From the NCBI GenBank assembly GCA_001647635.1, contig CP014761.1:2976001-3040000 (forward strand): 64,000 bases of DNA. Reading direction: 5' to 3'. Made by a program: the position numbers and the translations under genes. The notes under the pieces are model-generated. The model was not told where the DNA came from, ran no database searches, and saw only the letters and a program-made list of their open reading frames with translations. Below, piece after piece: positions 63,255-64,000 of the stretch (position 1 is the first letter of the stretch; each line of letters starts with the position of its first letter). Source of the DNA: Leifsonia xyli. Lineage in GTDB: Bacteria > Actinomycetota > Actinomycetes > Actinomycetales > Microbacteriaceae.

Positions 63255-63929
63255 GTGGCAAAACTGTATTTCCGCTATGGCGCGATGAACAGCGGCAAGA
63301 GCACGGCCATGCTTCAGGCCGCTTACAACTACGAGGAGCGCGGCCACCGCGTGCTGCTCGCCAAGCCGTCCATCGACACCAAAGGAGACCTCGGCATCCT
63401 GTCTCGCCTCGGCGTGACGCGCGAGGTGGACTTCCTCATCACCCCCGACACCGACGCGTACGGCGCCTTCCAGCGGCACCGCGAGCGCACGATCAAGCGC
63501 TTCGACACCGATGTCAGCGCGCTGCTCGTGGACGAGGCGCAGTTCCTGACCGAGGCGCAGGTCGACGACCTCCTGCGCATCGCGCTTCTCGACGGGATCC
63601 CGGTGCTGGCCTACGGCATCCGCACCGACTTCCAGACGGTCGCGTTCCCCGGCAGCCGCCGCCTGCTCGAGGTCGCGCACAGCCTCGAGGAGCTGAAGAC
63701 GATCTGCCGCTGCGGACGGAAGGCGATCTTCAACGCGCGCAAGATCGACGGCGTCTTCGTCTTCGACGGGGACCAGGTCGCGATCGACGGCGCGTCCGTC
63801 TCCTACGAGTCGTTGTGCGGGAACTGTTACCTTCAGGAGAGCCGCGGCGTGCTCAACAACGGCCGCCGGCACTGGCCCGTGGATGCGGTGCCTGCGTACG
63901 TCGACGAGCCGGACCCGGACTTCACCTGA
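63255..63929 (+). CDS. tdk: Thymidine kinase (type II)
   Basis: The 224-residue protein has Walker A GAMNSGKST (residues ~9-17), Walker B LLVDEAQFL, and the zinc-binding pairs CRCG and CGNC of the lasso domain. It phosphorylates thymidine to dTMP in nucleoside salvage. It starts with GTG at 63255, supported by the leaderless TAGGAT. Length and motifs are typical. Confidence 0.96.
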   Translation: MAKLYFRYGAMNSGKSTAMLQAAYNYEERGHRVLLAKPSIDTKGDLGILSRLGVTREVDFLITPDTDAYGAFQRHRERTIKRFDTDVSALLVDEAQFLTEAQVDDLLRIALLDGIPVLAYGIRTDFQTVAFPGSRRLLEVAHSLEELKTICRCGRKAIFNARKIDGVFVFDGDQVAIDGASVSYESLCGNCYLQESRGVLNNGRRHWPVDAVPAYVDEPDPDFT

Positions 63930-63959
63930 GCCGGTCCTCCACCCGAAGGAACTTGCACG

Positions 63960-64000
63960 ATGAGAATCTCCGTGATCGGCTGCGGCTACCTGGGCGCTGT
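63960..64000 (+). CDS. UDP-glucose/nucleotide-sugar 6-dehydrogenase, 5' end only
   Basis: Just 13 codons are inside the window: MRISVIGCGYLGA, the start of a Rossmann fold typical of UDP-glucose 6-dehydrogenases. GAAGGAA precedes the ATG. The window ends here, so identity is provisional. Confidence 0.6.
   Translation, partial: MRISVIGCGYLGA

Overview
The window is about 64 kb of very GC-rich DNA from an actinobacterium, most likely family Microbacteriaceae (Leifsonia-like). This rests on several points: an actinomycete-type xylose isomerase, an Rv2578c-type radical SAM protein under a TCGAAC-N4-GTTCGA-like SOS box, malate:quinone oxidoreductase, an LPDTG-anchored surface protein, many GTG starts, many probable leaderless promoters (TAnnnT six bases before the start codon), and the actinobacterial order tRNA-Ser / SRP RNA / dnaX / recR / lysC / asd. 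Genus is an inference. I see no CRISPR array, prophage or intact insertion sequence.

Layout. 0.1-7.4 kb: two membrane glycosyltransferases (GT2-GtrA and GT39), an APC permease, a LacI regulator and an MFS exporter. 7.4-10.1 kb: gluconate module (FadR-type regulator divergent from gntP-gntK). 10.2-20.8 kb: a xylan/xylose locus on the minus strand (lipoprotein binding protein, two permeases, GH3 enzyme, xylA, xylB, plus an acetyl-xylan-esterase-like enzyme) with LacI regulators reading outward. 20.9-26.2 kb: a second carbohydrate island (LacI, two Gfo/Idh/MocA dehydrogenases around a ThuA-like protein, ROK regulator). 26.4-33.5 kb: Bcr/CflA exporter with a structured leader, PAP2 phosphatase, HerA-like ATPase, small-molecule kinase-like protein, small unknowns and an ArsR-SRPBCC pair. 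33.5-40 kb: sortase-anchored surface protein, GNAT/membrane protein, and an ECF sigma factor with a beta-propeller partner. 39.9-41.0 kb: a tRNA-Ser gene, a 29-bp duplicate of its 3' end, and SRP RNA. 41.1-49.7 kb: DUF1254 protein, pta-ackA and three tandem BAAT-like lipoproteins. 49.7-56.9 kb: dnaX, recR, lysC, asd, mqo. 57-64 kb: ABC-F protein with an elaborate leader, SOS-linked radical SAM protein, a three-gene NarL-type signalling unit, thymidine kinase and the first bases of a UDP-glucose-dehydrogenase-like gene.

How it works together. The xylan locus would import and cut xylo-oligosaccharides and feed xylose through XylA/XylB into the pentose phosphate pathway. In this sequence, however, one permease has an in-frame stop and xylB is frameshifted. 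Pta-AckA interconverts acetyl-CoA and acetate. The triplicated lipoproteins next to it form an extracytoplasmic acyl-transfer/thioesterase-like family in which only the third copy keeps the nucleophile.

Quality caution. Three genes (xylB, the surface protein, the first BAAT-like lipoprotein) are each broken by one apparently missing base in a run of four G or C. This could be homopolymer under-calling rather than biology, and the GNAT-membrane fusion may be a fourth case. The permease stop codon is of a different kind. The most novel-looking items are the tandem lipoproteins with lost nucleophiles, the ABC-F leader with competing hairpins, the attenuator-like Bcr/CflA leader, the long intergenic palindromes, and the signalling unit with a kinase-like partner lacking an ATPase.
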